In this document: in pieces, positions 34,307 through 49,022 of the stretch
Position numbering within the stretch: the stretch's first letter is position 1
How the letters are laid out: the number at the start of each line of letters is the position of its first letter
Assembly: GCA_947623455.1 (NCBI GenBank)
Contig: OX392527.1
Coordinates: forward strand, 31,488,201 to 31,552,200
DNA length: 64,000 bases
Reading direction: 5' to 3'
Source of the DNA: Mimachlamys varia
Lineage: Eukaryota > Mollusca > Bivalvia > Pectinida > Pectinidae
Made by a program: the position numbers and the translations under genes
The notes under the pieces: generated by a model
Seen by the model: only the letters and a program-made list of their open reading frames with translations
The model's database searches: none
What the model was told of the DNA's origin: nothing

Positions 34307-37300
34307 TGTATAGGACACTACTGACAGACAGGAATTGTACTGGTATTAACCTGTATAGGACACTGCTGACAGACAGGACTCGTATTGGTATTAACCTGTA
34401 TAGGACACTGCTGACAGACAGGACTTGTACTGGTATTAACTTGTATACGACACTACTGACAGACAGGACTTGTACTGGTATTAACTTGTATAGGACACTA
34501 CTGACAGACAGGACTTGTATTGGTATTAACCTGTATAGGACACTACGGACAGACAGGACTTGTATTGGTATTAACCTGTATAGGACACTACTGACAGACA
34601 GGACTTGTACTGGTATTAACCTGTATAGGACACTACTGACAGACAGGACTTGTATTGGTACATTGTATTAACCTGTATAGGACACTACTGACAGACAGGA
34701 CTTGTATTGGTATTAACCTGTATAGGACACTACTGACAGACAGGACTTGTATTGGTATTAACCTGTATAGGACACTGCTGACAGACAGGACTTGTACTGG
34801 TATTAACCTGTATAGGACACTACTGACAGACAGGACTTGTACTGGTATTAACCTGTATAGGACACTGGTGACAGACAGGACTTGTATTGGTATTAACTTG
34901 TATAGGACACTGCTGACAGACAGGACTTGTATTGGTATTAACTTGTATAGGACACTACTGACAGACAGGACTTGTATTGGTATTAACTTGTATAGGACAC
35001 TACTGACAGACAGGACTTGTATTGGTATTAACTTGTATAGGACACTACTGACAGACAGGACTTGTATTGGTATTAACCTGTATAGGACACTACTGACAGA
35101 CAAGACTTGTATTGGTATTAACCTGTATAGGACACTACTGACAGACAGGACTTGTATTGGTATTGACCTGTATAGGACACTACTGACATACAGGACTTGT
35201 GTTGGCATTAACCTGTATAGGACACTGGTGACAGACAGGACTTGTATTGGTATTAACCTGTATAGGACACTACTGACAGACAGGACTTGTATTGGTATTA
35301 ACCTGTATAGGACACTACTGACAGACAGGACTTGTATTGGTATTAACTTATATAGGACACTGGTGACAGACAGGACTTGTATTGGTATTAACCTGTATAG
35401 GACACTGCTGACAGACAGGACTTGTATTGGTATTAACTTGTATAGGACACTACTGACAGACAGGACTTGTATTGGTATTAACTTGTATAGGACACAACTG
35501 ACAGACAGGACTTGTATTGGTATTAACTTGTATAGGACACTACTGACAGACAGGACTTGTATTGGTATTAACCTGTATAGGACACAACTGACAGACAGGA
35601 CTTGTATTGGTATTAACCTGTATAGGACACTACTGACAGACAGGACTTGTATTGGTATTGACCTGTATAGGACACTACTGACAGACAGGACTTGTATTGG
35701 TATTGACCTGTATAGGACACTACTGACATACAGGACTTGTGTTGGCATTAACCTGTATAGGACACTACTGACAGACAGGACTTGTACTGGTATTAACCTG
35801 TATAGGACACTACTGACAGACAGGACTCGTATTGGTATTAACCTGTATAGGACACTGCTGACAGACAGGACTTGTACTGGTATTAACTTGTATACGACAC
35901 TACTGACAGACAGGACTTGTACTGGTATTAACTTGTATAGGACACTACTGACAGACAGGACTTGTACTGGTATTAACCTGTATAGGACACTGCTGACAGA
36001 CAGGACTCGTATTGGTATTAACCTGTATAGGACACTGCTGACAGACAGGACTTGTACTGGTATTAACTTGTATACGACACTACTGACAGACAGGACTTGT
36101 ACTGGTATTAACTTGTATAGGACACTACTGACAGACAGGACTTGTATTGGTATTAACCTGTATAGGACACTACGGACAGACAGGACTTGTATTGGTATTA
36201 ACCTGTATAGGACACTACTGACAGACAGGACTTGTACTGGTATTAACCTGTATAGGACACTACTGACAGACAGGACTTGTATTGGTACATTGTATTAACC
36301 TGTATAGGACACTACTGACAGACAGGACTTGTATTGGTATTAACCTGTATAGGACACTACTGACAGACAGGACTTATACTGGTATTAACCTGTATAGGAC
36401 ACTACTGACAGACAGGACTTGTATTGGTATTAACCTGTATAGGACACTGCTGACAGACAGGACTTGTACTGGTATTAACCTGTATAGGACACTACTGACA
36501 GACAGGACTTGTACTGGTATTAACCTGTATAGGACACTGGTGACAGACAGGACTTGTATTGGTATTAACTTGTATAGGACACTGGTGACAGACAGGACTT
36601 GTATTGGTATTAACTTGTATAGGACACTACTGACAGACAGGACTTGTATTGGTATTAACTTGTATAGGACACTACTGACAGACAGGACTTGTATTGGTAT
36701 TAACTTGTATAGGACACTACTGACAGACAGGACTTGTATTGGTATTAACCTGTATAGGACACTACTGACAGACAAGACTTGTATTGGTATTAACCTGTAT
36801 AGGACACTACTGACAGACAGGACTTGTATTGGTATTGACCTGTATAGGACACTACTGACATACAGGACTTGTGTTGGCATTAACCTGTATAGGACACTGG
36901 TGACAGACAGGACTTGTATTGGTATTAACCTGTATAGGACACTACTGACAGACAGGACTTGTATTGGTATTAACCTGTATAGGACACTACTGACAGACAG
37001 GACTTGTATTGGTATTAACTTATATAGGACACTGGTGACAGACAGGACTTGTATTGGTATTAACCTGTATAGGACACTGCTGACAGACAGGACTTGTATT
37101 GGTATTAACTTGTATAGGACACTACTGACAGACAGGACTTGTATTGGTATTAACTTGTATAGGACACAACTGACAGACAGGACTTGTATTGGTATTAACT
37201 TGTATAGGACACTACTGACAGACAGGACTTGTATTGGTATTAACCTGTATAGGACACAACTGACAGACAGGACTTGTATTGGTATTAACCTGTATAGGAC

Positions 37301-40300
37301 ACTACTGACAGACAGGACTTGTATTGGTATTGACCTGTATAGGACACTGCTGACAGACAGGACTTGTATTGGTATTGACCTGTATAGGACACTACTGACA
37401 TACAGGACTTGTGTTGGCATTAACCTGTATAGGACACTACTGACAGACAGGACTTGTACTGGTATTAACCTGTATAGGACACTACTGACAGACAGGACTT
37501 GTATTGGTATTAACCTGTATAGGACACTACTGACAGACAGGACTTGTATTGGCATTAACCTGTATAGGTCACTACTGACAGACAGGACTTGTACTGGTAT
37601 TAACTTGTATAGGACACTACTGACAGACAGGACTTGTACTGGTATTAACCTGTATAGGACACTACTGACAGACAGGACTTGTATTGGTATTAACCTGTAT
37701 AGGACACTACTGACAGCCAGGACTTGTATTGGTATTAACCTGTATAGGACACTGGTGACAGACAGGACTTGTATTGGTATTAACCTGTATAGGACACTAC
37801 TGACAGACAGGACTTGTATTGGTATTAACCTGTATAGGACACTACTGACAGACAGGACTTGTATTGGTATTAACCTGTATAGGACACTGCTGACAGACAG
37901 GACTTGTATTGGTATTAACTTGTATAGGACACTACTGACAGACAGGACTTGTATTGGTATTAACCTGTATAGGACACTACTGACAGACAGGACTTGTACT
38001 GGTATTAACCTGTATAGGACACTACTGACAGACAGGACTTGTATTGGTATTAACCTGTATAGGACACTACTGACAGACAGGACTTGTATTGGTATTAACC
38101 TGTATAGGACACTACTGACAGACAGGACTTGTCCTGGTATTAACCTGTATAGGACACTACTGACAGACAGGACTTGTATTGGTATTAACCTGTATAGGAC
38201 ACAACTGACAGACAGGACTTGTATTGGTATTAACCTGTATAGGACACAACTGACAGACAGGACTTGTATTGGTATTAACCTGTATAGGACACAACTGACA
38301 GACAGGACTTGTATTGGTATTAACCTGTATAGGACACAACTGACAGACAGGACTTGTATTGGTATTAACCTGTATAGGACACTACTGACAGACAGGACTT
38401 GTATTGGTATTAACCCGTATAGGACACTGGTGACAGACAGGACTTGTATTGGTATTAACCTGTATAGGACACTACTGACAGACAGGACTTGTATTGGTAT
38501 TAACCCGTATAGGACACAACTGACAGACAGGACTTGTATTGGTATTAACCTGTATAGGACACTGCTGACAGACAGGACTTGTATTGGTATTAACCCGTAT
38601 AGGACACTACTGACAGACAGGACTTGTATTGGTATTAACCTGTATAGGACACTACTGACAGACAGGACTTGTATTGGTATTAACCTGTATAGGACACTAC
38701 TGACAGACAGGACTCGTATTGGTATTAGCCTGTATAGGACACTACTGACAGACAGGACTTGTGTTGGTATTAACCTGTATAGGACACTACTGACAGACAG
38801 GACTTGTATTGGTATTAACCTGTATAGGACACTGGTGACAGACAGGACTTGTACTGGTATTAACCTGTATAGGACACTGCTGACAGACAGGACTCGTATT
38901 GGTATTAGCCTGTATAGGACACTGCTGACAGACAGGACATGTATTGGTATTAACCTGTATAGGACACTACTGACAGACAGGACTTGTATTGGTATTAACC
39001 TGTATAGGACACTACTGACAGACAGGACTTGTATTGGTATTAACCTGTATAGGACACTACTGACAGACAGGACTTGTATTGGTATTAACCTGTATAGGAC
39101 ACTGCTGACACACAGGACTTGTACTGGTATTAACCTGTATAGGACACTGCTGACAGACAGGACTTGTACTGGTATTAACCTGTATAGGACACTGCTGACA
39201 GACAGGACTTGTATTGGTATTAACCTGTATAGGACACTGCTGACAGACAGGACTTGTATTGGTATTAACCTGTATAGGACATTGCTGACAGACAGGACAT
39301 GTTTTGGTATTAACCTGTATAGGGCACTGCTGACAGACAGGACTTGTATTGGTATTAACCTGTATAGGACACTGCTGACAGACAGAACTTGTATTGGTAT
39401 TAACCTGTATAGGACACTGCTGACAGACAGGACTTGTATTGGCATTAACCTGTATAGGTCACTACTGACAGACAGGACTTGTACTGGTATTAACTTGTAT
39501 AGGACACTACTGACAGACAGGACTTGTACTGGTATTAACCTGTATAGGACACTACTGACAGACAGGACTTGTATTGGTATTAACCTGTATAGGACACTAC
39601 TGACAGCCAGGACTTGTATTGGTATTAACCTGTATAGGACACTGGTGACAGACAGGACTTGTATTGGTATTAACCTGTATAGGACACTACTGACAGACAG
39701 GACTTGTATTGGTATTAACCTGTATAGGACACTACTGACAGACAGGACTTGTATTGGTATTAACCTGTATAGGACACTGCTGACAGACAGGACTTGTATT
39801 GGTATTAACTTGTATAGGACACTACTGACAGACAGGACTTGTATTGGTATTAACCTGTATAGGACACTACTGACAGACAGGACTTGTACTGGTATTAACC
39901 TGTATAGGACACTACTGACAGACAGGACTTGTATTGGTATTAACCTGTATAGGACACTACTGACAGACAGGACTTGTATTGGTATTAACCTGTATAGGAC
40001 ACTACTGACAGACAGGACTTGTCCTGGTATTAACCTGTATAGGACACTACTGACAGACAGGACTTGTATTGGTATTAACCTGTATAGGACACAACTGACA
40101 GACAGGACTTGTATTGGTATTAACCTGTATAGGACACAACTGACAGACAGGACTTGTATTGGTATTAACCTGTATAGGACACTACTGACAGACAGGACTT
40201 GTATTGGTATTAACCTGTATAGGACACTACTGACAGACAGGACTTGTCCTGGTATTAACCTGTATAGGACACTACTGACAGACAGGGCTTGTATTGGTAT

Positions 40301-43300
40301 TAACCTGTATAGGACACTACTGACAGACAGGACTTGTATTGGTATTAACCTGTATAGGACACTACTGACAGACAGGACTTGTATTGGTATTAACCTGTAT
40401 AGGACACTACTGACAGACAGGACTTGTATTGGTATTAACCTGTATAGGACACAACTGACAGACAGGGCTTGTATTGGTATTAACCTGTATAGGACACTAC
40501 TGACAGACAGGACTTGTATTGGTATTAACCTGTATAGGACACAACTGACAGACAGGGCTTGTATTGGTATTAACCTGTATAGGACACAACTGACAGACAG
40601 GACTTGTATTGGTATTAACCTGTATGGGACACTACTGACAGACAGGGCTTGTATTGGTATTAACCTGTATGGGACACCACTGACAGACAGGACTTGTATT
40701 GGTATTAACTTGTATAGGACACCACTGACAGACAGGACTTGTATTGGTATTAACCTGTATAGGACACTACTGACAGACAGGGCTTGTATTGGTATTAACC
40801 TGTATAGGACACTACTGACAGACAGGACTTGTATTGGTATTAACCTGTATAGGATACTACTGACAGACAGGGCTTGTATTGGTATTAACCTGTATAGGAC
40901 ACTACTGACAGACAGGACTTGTATTGGTATTAACCTGTATAGGACACTACTGACAGACAGGACTTGTATTGGTATTAACCTGTATAGGACACTACTGACA
41001 GACAGGGCTTGTATTGGTATTAACCTGTATAGGACACAACTGATAGACAGGACTTGTATTGGTATTAACCTGTATAGGACACTACTGACAGACAGGACTT
41101 GTATTGGTATTAACCTGTATAGGACACTACTGACAGACAGGACTTGTATTGGTATTAACCTGTATAGGACACTACTGACAGACAGGGCTTGTATTGGTAT
41201 TAACCTGTATAGGACACTGGTGACAGACAGGACTTGTATTGGTATTAACCTGTATAGGACACTACTGACAGACAGGACTTGTATTGGTATTAACCTGTAT
41301 AGGACACTACTGACAGACAGGGCTTGTATTGGTATTAACCTGTATAGGACACTACTGACAGACAGGACTTGTATTGGTATTAACCTGTATAGGACACTGC
41401 TGACACACAGGACTTGTACTGGTATTAACCTGTATAGGACACTGCTGACAGACAGGACTTGTACTGGTATTAACCTGTATAGGACACTGCTGACAGACAG
41501 GACTTGTATTGGTATTAACCTGTATAGGACACTGCTGACAGACAGGACTTGTATTGGTATTAACCTGTATAGGACATTGCTGACAGACAGGACATGTTTT
41601 GGTATTAACCTGTATAGGGCACTGCTGACAGACAGGACTTGTATTGGTATTAACCTGTATAGGACACTGCTGACAGACAGAACTTGTATTGGTATTAACC
41701 TGTATAGGACACTACTGACAGACAGGACTTGTCCTGGTATTAACCTGTATAGGACACTACTGACAGACAGGACTTGTATTGGTATTAACCTGTATAGGAC
41801 ACTACTGACAGACAGGACTTGTCCTGGTATTAACCTGTATAGGACACTACTGACAGACAGGGCTTGTATTGGTATTAACCTGTATAGGACACTACTGACA
41901 GACAGGACTTGTATTGGTATTAACCTGTATAGGACACTACTGACAGACAGGACTTGTATTGGTATTAACCTGTATAGGACACTACTGACAGACAGGACTT
42001 GTATTGGTATTAACCTGTATAGGACACAACTGACAGACAGGGCTTGTATTGGTATTAACCTGTATAGGACACTACTGACAGACAGGACTTGTATTGGTAT
42101 TAACCTGTATAGGACACAACTGACAGACAGGGCTTGTATTGGTATTAACCTGTATAGGACACAACTGACAGACAGGACTTGTATTGGTATTAACCTGTAT
42201 GGGACACTACTGACAGACAGGGCTTGTATTGGTATTAACCTGTATGGGACACCACTGACAGACAGGACTTGTATTGGTATTAACTTGTATAGGACACCAC
42301 TGACAGACAGGACTTGTATTGGTATTAACCTGTATAGGACACTACTGACAGACAGGGCTTGTATTGGTATTAACCTGTATAGGACACTACTGACAGACAG
42401 GACTTGTATTGGTATTAACCTGTATAGGACACTACTGACAGACAGGGCTTGTATTGGTATTAACCTGTATAGGACACTACTGACAGACAGGACTTGTATT
42501 GGTATTAACCTGTATAGGACACTACTGACAGACAGGACTTGTATTGGTATTAACCTGTATAGGACACTACTGACAGACAGGGCTTGTATTGGTATTAACC
42601 TGTATAGGACACAACTGACAGACAGGACTTGTATTGGTATTAACCTGTATAGGACACAACTGACAGACAGGGCTTGTATTGGTATTAACCTGTATAGGAC
42701 ACAACTGATAGACAGGACTTGTATTGGTATTAACCTGTATAGGACACTACTGACAGACAGGACTTGTATTGGTATTAACCTGTATAGGACACTACTGACA
42801 GACAGGACTTGTATTGGTATTAACCTGTATAGGACACTACTGACAGACAGGGCTTGTATTGGTATTAACCTGTATAGGACACTGGTGACAGACAGGACTT
42901 GTATTGGTATTAACCTGTATAGGACACTACTGACAGACAGGACTTGTATTGGTATTAACCTGTATAGGACACTACTGACAGACAGGGCTTGTATTGGTAT
43001 TAACCTGTATAGGACACTACTGACAGACAGGACTTGTATTGGTATTAACCTGTATAGGACACTGCTGACACACAGGACTTGTACTGGTATTAACCTGTAT
43101 AGGACACTGCTGACAGACAGGACTTGTACTGGTATTAACCTGTATAGGACACTGCTGACAGACAGGACTTGTATTGGTATTAACCTGTATAGGACACTGC
43201 TGACAGACAGGACTTGTATTGGTATTAACCTGTATAGGACATTGCTGACAGACAGGACATGTTTTGGTATTAACCTGTATAGGGCACTGCTGACAGACAG

Positions 43301-45861
43301 GACTTGTATTGGTATTAACCTGTATAGGACACTGCTGACAGACAGAACTTGTATTGGTATTAACCTGTATAGGACACTACTGACAGACAGGGCTTGTATT
43401 GGTATTAACCTGTATAGGACACTACTGACAGACAGGACTTGTATTGGTATTAACCTGTATAGGACACTACTGACAGACATGACTTGTATTGGTATTAACC
43501 TGTATAGGACACTACTGACAGACAGGGCTTGTATTGGTATTAACCTGTATAGGACACAACTGACAGACAGGACTTGTATTGGTATTAACCTGTATAGGAC
43601 ACAACTGACAGACAGGGCTTGTATTGGTATTAACCTGTATAGGACACAACTGATAGACAGGACTTGTATTGGTATTAACCTGTATAGGACACTACTGACA
43701 GACAGGACTTGTATTGGTATTAACCTGTATAGGACACTACTGACAGACAGGACTTGTATTGGTATTAACCTGTATAGGACACTACTGACAGACAGGGCTT
43801 GTATTGGTATTAACCTGTATAGGACACTGGTGACAGACAGGACTTGTATTGGTATTAACCTGTATAGGACACTACTGACAGACAGGACTTGTATTGGTAT
43901 TAACCTGTATAGGACACTACTGACAGACAGGGCTTGTATTGGTATTAACCTGTATAGGACACTACTGACAGACAGGACTTGTACTGGTATTAACCTGTAT
44001 AGGACACTACTGACAGACAGGACTTGTATTGGTATTAACCTGTATAGGACACTACTGACAGACAGGGCTTGTATTGGTATTAACCTGTATAGGACACTAC
44101 TGACAGACAGGACTTGTATTGGTATTAACCTGTATAGGACACTGCTGACAGACAGGGCTTGTATTGGTATTAACCTGTATAGGACACTGCTGACAGACAG
44201 GACTTGTATTGGTATTAACCTGTATAGGACGCTGCTGACAGACAGGACTTGTATTGGTATTAACCTGTATAGGACACTGCTGACAGACAGGACTTGTATT
44301 GGTATTAACCTGTATAGGACACTGGTGACAGACAGGGCTTGTATTAGTATTAACCTGTATAGGACACTACTGACAGACAGGACTTGTATTGGTATTAACC
44401 TGTATAGGACACTACTGACAGACAGGACTTGTATTGGTATTAACCTGTATAGGACACTACTGACAGACAGGGCTTGTATTGGTATTAACCTGTATAGGAC
44501 ACTACTGACAGACAGGGCTTGTATTGGTATTAACCTGTATAGGACACTACTGACAGACAGGGCTTGTATTGGTATTAACCTGTATAGGACACTACTGACA
44601 GACAGGACTTGTATTGGTATTAACCTGTATAGGACACTACTGACAGACAGGACTTGTATTGGTATTAACCTGTATAGGACACTACTGACAGACAGGACTT
44701 GTATTGGTATTAACCTGTATAGGACACTACTGACAGACAGGGCTTGTATTGGTATTAACCTGTATAGGACACTACTGACAGACAGGGCTTGTATTGGTAT
44801 TAACCTGTATAGGACACAACTGACAGACAGGACTCGTATTGGTATTAACCTGTATAGGACACTACTGACAGACAGGACTTGTACTGGTATTAACTTGTAT
44901 ATGACACAACTGACAGACAGGACTTGTATTGGTATTAACCTGTATAGGACACCACTGACAGACAGGGCTTGTATTGGTATTAACCTGTATAGGACACAAC
45001 TGACAGACAGGACTTGTATTGGTATTAACCTGTATAGGACACTACTGACAGACAGGACTTGTACTGGTATTAACCTGTATAGGACACTGGTGACAGACAG
45101 GACTTGTATTGGTATTAACCTGTATAGGACACTACTGACAGACAGGACTTGTATTGGTATTAACCTGTATAGGACACTACTGACAGACAGGACTTGTATT
45201 GGTATTAACCTGTATAGGACACTACTGACAGACAGGACTTGTATTGGTATTAACCTGTATAGGACACAACTGACAGACAGGACTTGTATTGGTATTAACC
45301 TGTATAGGACACTACTGACAGACAGGACTCGTATTGGTATTAACCTGTATAGGACACTACTGACAGACAGGACTCGTACTGGTATTAACCTGTATAGGAC
45401 ACAACTGACAGACAGGACTTGTATTGGTATTAACCTGTATAGGACACTACTGACAGACAGGACTTGTATTGGTATTAACTTGTATAGGACACTGCTGACA
45501 GACAGGACTTGTATTGGTATTAACCTGTATAGGACACTGCTGACAGACAGAACTTGTATTGGTATTAACCTGTATAGGACACTGCTGACAGACAGGACTT
45601 GTATTGGCATTAACCTGTATAGGACACCACTGACAGACAGGACTTGTATTGGTATTAACTTGTATAGGACACTACTGACAGACAGGACTTGTATTGGTAT
45701 TAACCTGTATAGGACACAACTGACAGACAGGACTTGTATTGGTATTAACTTGTATAGGACACTACTGACAGACAGGACTTGTATTGGTATTAACCTGTAT
45801 AGGACACTACTGACAGACAGAACTTGTCTTGGTATTAACCTGTGTAGGACACTGCTAACAG
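34307..45861. repeat. Minisatellite 3: 45-bp units, about 256 copies, 11.6 kb
   Basis: Units contain GGACTTGTATTGGTATTAAC, CTGTATAGGACACTACTG and ACAGACA. Unit length is almost strictly 45 bp; the exceptions I saw are two units with 7 extra bases, near 34661 and 36288. Markers show higher-order copying: repeats at offsets of 1,627 bp (36 units plus 7), 1,890 bp (42 units), 2,295 bp (51) and 1,665 bp (37). Because 45 is divisible by 3, one frame on each strand stays open for thousands of codons (+ strand motif GINLYRTLLTDRTCI; - strand motif VLYRLIPIQVLSVSS). Substitutions fall at first and second codon positions as often as at third (CTA to CAA or CCA, ACT to GCT, ATT to ACT), which does not look like protein selection. 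It lies 285 bp past gene 3's poly(A) signal. Confidence 0.95.
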
Positions 45862-45889
45862 TAATAATTAATACTTCAAATGGTTGCTA

Positions 45890-45908
45890 CATGAATGAAT
45901 GAATGAAT
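45890..45908. repeat. (GAAT)n microsatellite
   Basis: About four to five GAAT units directly after the end of the 45-bp array. Confidence 0.6.
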
Positions 45909-46825
45909 GCAGAGAAAAAGCGTTCAAACGGAATGAATACAATCAATGAAACATCGGCTTGTAGAATACGTGACGGATCCTGTTGTATTGAAACTTGACC
46001 AGGTTATTGATGCCACCATACTGAACACCTAATCTGAATTTGGGGAACTTTATGGTGAGTCCAGTTTTACACAGAGTTATTGATATGTGATTAAATCAAC
46101 AATTTGTCAATTGTTTGATGACATCATATTGAGTACACCACCTCGGTTTGTACGATTTTTACAGCTATCAAATTTTGGACTCTTATTTAATCTCTTATTT
46201 TTTTGGATTGTGATATAAAAATCAACTGCAATTTCATTTACCTTGAACATTGATTAGAGATCATCATACTCATATCTAACATACCGTAAGTCGGTTGTTT
46301 AACTCCGGGTACTCTGGCTTTCCCTCACCCCCAAAACCTGTCACGTCCTTAAATGACCCTGGCTGTTATTAGGACGTAAAACAAAATAAACCAAAAACCA
46401 TACTCTATCATACTGAACACATAATCTCAATTTACAGGAAAACGTTTTAAATTTACAGGTATTTTTAGGTGAAAACATCTGATTGTTGAGAGTTTGTTTG
46501 TTGGTTTGTTTGTCTTTTTTAAATACCGTTCCATACAGCGTTATTGTACATGTATTGTGTGTACATGTATTGTGTCGTTTTATAATACATAATACACTTA
46601 TATTGACAAAGGAAGAAGGGTGAGCCATACAGGTATTTGTCTTATATTCCTTTGTTTTAAAAGTGGTTTATGTATTTAAAAAAAATAATAACAAAGAATT
46701 AATATTTTGAAAGAAGGTAAAAGAGTTAGCATAACGATTATAAAGTATACGTATCGTTGTGCAACTATGTACTGTCAAAATACTGACAGAAAAAAAAAAC
46801 ACAAAAAGTTACCCTTAAATATCAA
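45909..46825. other. Spacer, no gene
   Basis: AT-rich and lacking recognisable coding or mobile sequence. An ATTGTGTGTACATGTATTGTG direct repeat occurs near 46552-46575. Confidence 0.4.
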
Positions 46826-46957
46826 CATGTCCTATATCGGTGTACCCCTTCGTGGTCCCCAAACACCACTGTGTCCAGCAATAATTTGCCCTTATGTGGT
46901 CCTCACTCAATCAACAAGGTTTCCTACGTAAATCCGTGTACCCGCGTCCGTGTACCC
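46826..46957 (+). repeat. Three-unit relic of minisatellite 2, upstream of gene 4
   Basis: TGTCCTATATCGGTGTACCCC, TTCGTGGTCC, GTGTCCAGCAATAATTTGCCC, TTATGTGGTCCTCA and TTTCCTACGTAAATCCGTG follow the order of the 46-bp unit of 24738-26952, but there are only about three diverged units. It lies about 75 bp before the sequence that aligns with the gene 3 distal promoter block, i.e. at the equivalent place in the paralogous locus. Confidence 0.7.
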
Positions 46958-47029
46958 AAAACGTACTCACGTACGTGCTGTACTGACGGCAGTGTGGTAC
47001 TATACGTACATGCTTCTGTGTATCTACGT

Positions 47030-47163
47030 ATTTAAATAGCAGTTTCTGATCAATTAACGAACTTTTCTTTGTTTAATTCAACTAAATTACGTCTGAGGAG
47101 AGTTCACATCGAATCCGAGCAGGAGGAGACACCTCGCACACAAATTCAATAGAGAGCTCCGAG
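47030..47163 (+). promoter_or_regulatory. Candidate promoter and 5' exon of gene 4
   Basis: Aligns with 26985-27100. TTTAAATAGCAGT provides a TATA-like element, followed by TTTAATTCAAC, AATTACGTC, AGTTCACATCGAA and the donor GAG/GTAAGTTCACG (GT at 47164). The exon of roughly 47065-47163 would splice to the acceptor at 54872 across a 7.7-kb intron rich in mobile elements. Confidence 0.4.
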
Positions 47164-47230
47164 GTAAGTTCACGTGCACAGGTATTTACATCGATATAAC
47201 GTTTGGGTTTGGTAAGTTTGTGTTACAGCT

Positions 47231-47454
47231 CAAAGGGTCCTGAGAATTTGTTACAAATAGTCTTGGACCTAAACTAAGATGTTCAGAGTAAGTTTTCCCT
47301 TTTTGGGGTTTAGATCTATTTTCGATATAAATGCCCCCCCCCCCCCCCCCCCTCATTGGCCATAAAGGATCTTAACACTTCAAAACTTTAAAATTACTCT
47401 AAACAACTTAGTTCTTGTCCAAAACTAGATGAAACAAATTCTCGGGGTCCTTTG
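47231..47454. mobile_element. hAT-like MITE, family H, copy 2 (old)
   Basis: Ends read CAAAGGGTCCTGAGAATTTG and, from the right, CAAAGGACCCCGAGAATTTG. The interior keeps TTGGACCTAAA and AGAGTAA. Flanks TTACAGCT and CTACGGCT agree at 6 of 8 positions, a decayed target duplication. It contains a run of 19 C at 47334-47352. It is the most diverged of the three copies. Confidence 0.7.
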
Positions 47455-47459
47455 CTACG

Positions 47460-47929
47460 GCTAGGGGCATTTAAAACGTGGCGGGTTTTAGTGGTTGAGT
47501 TCGAATTCTCGGAGAAAGCCACTGACTAACGGCTAGGCGCCAGTGACGGCCCCTGACCAATGACCTTTTTATATAACAGCCTTTCCGATATGTACGCCAA
47601 ACAATGAATATTTCACATAAAACAACATGTTGAACCGCGTTATTTTTTTCTTTTTTAAAAATTAGTAACTATAAATTTTATATTACAATATTAAATGATG
47701 GGCCTATGACTTTTTCTTTTTACTGAAATAAAATGAAAGCTGCCTGTTACAGGTGTATTTATGTAAAAAATTAAGAATTCGATGCATAAAAAATATTATT
47801 GGAAAAAGCCATATATGTATAAACTGATAAAATTACTTTGTGTTACTAATATGAAGGAATTATGTCAATTTGGTAAATTTATTTTTGAAGCCAATAAGTT
47901 GAGAACTTGAATTATATACTCTGTTCTCC
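47460..47929. other. Intron or spacer, no gene
   Basis: AT-rich; nothing recognised. Confidence 0.35.
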
Positions 47930-48035
47930 ACTATCTAATGCTTGACTTCTGTTGTATACTATGTGATGTATACCATGTATGTACTGATGGGCCGTAAGGC
48001 CAAAAGTTAATAAATAAATTAATTGAATTGAATGT
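47930..48035 (+). mobile_element. Possible non-LTR retrotransposon 3' end
   Basis: A hairpin GGCC-GTAA-GGCC (47990-48001) is followed by AAAAGTTAATAAATAAATT and a short (AATTG)n tail, an arrangement common at LINE or SINE 3' ends. No reverse-transcriptase frame is present upstream, so any copy is heavily truncated. Confidence 0.35.
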
Positions 48036-48579
48036 AAAGAACAATGTCATTAATTAACATTTTTGCACATTTTTCTGAGAAATATTTTTGAATATGAAAA
48101 TTGATTGGCTCAAAATTGCAATGAATATTATGGTTCATGAAAAATAAATGACCTATATCTGTAGTTCTAACGTATGCATGTGTAAACTACACTTTTATAA
48201 AAACGTAATCATTTAATTTAAATCACATAAATTATGGTATTTATTTTCACCAGATATGTTGCGTTAATTCATTAAGCTAACAATGATACACGTCAAGCTG
48301 CATGCTTTTTTTTATTTCAATGTAAGTGTTCACTTTCCAGTCAATTTTTGTAATAAATATATAGCTATATAATAAATGTTATGTTTGTTAGGATCCAGTA
48401 CATATAATGGTTCATACCGTCGATATTACTTACTAGACCATACCTACATGTATAATCGGAAAACTTAAAGTGATAATAAACATGAAAAAAACTTTGTTCT
48501 ATGGGAATACATTGTATAATCATATGCAATTATTCTGGACTTCGAAAAATATTTGGGTCACCCTGGCGTCGGTTTTGGC

Positions 48580-48900
48580 AAGGATTTTAGCTTTTAGGCA
48601 AACATCATATTAGATGGTGGGCTATTCAAATCACCCTGCGTCCGTGGTCCGTCCGTCTGCCTTATACAATTATTGTTATCGCTACTCTTGAGAAGTACTC
48701 AATGAATCATTCTCAAATTCCACGTGTAGGTTTCCCTTGGTGCCTAGTTGCGCATAGTCCATTTTCATACAGATCCAATAAACAACATGGCCGTCAGGCA
48801 TCCATGTTGGATGTAGTAATGGTTTGTTATCGCTATTTCTTGAGAAATACTGGATGGATCTTTCTGGGTGGGTGTTAATTTCTCAATCAATCGCATAATT
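48580..48900. repeat. Possible dispersed repeat with CGTCCGTGGTCCGTCC
   Basis: A GT-rich block is followed by two imperfect copies of TTGTTATCGCTA...CTTGAGAA(G/A)TACT, near 48668 and 48825. Its style resembles the longer complex repeat that follows at 49023. Boundaries are unclear. Confidence 0.3.
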
Positions 48901-49022
48901 GCATATTTCTAAGGATGTGATATAAAAGTAAAGAGTAATATGTTTATATGAATGACAACTTTTTTACATTTATTTGACAACTCAAAAACCAAATCAGAAT
49001 TAGAGGTTACAGCCTTTTTATG

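Noticed and set aside
36374..45610. A minus strand frame of about 3,080 codons (and 34633-35748)
   Set aside because: The same array artefact as on the + strand. It has no signal, domain or splice evidence.
36282..45902. A giant + strand reading frame of about 3,200 codons (and the one at 34655-36298)
   Set aside because: They arise because a 45-bp unit lacks a stop in one frame. Substitutions are not biased to third positions, a second frame is open on the other strand, and a 7-bp insertion breaks the frame without any sign of correction.
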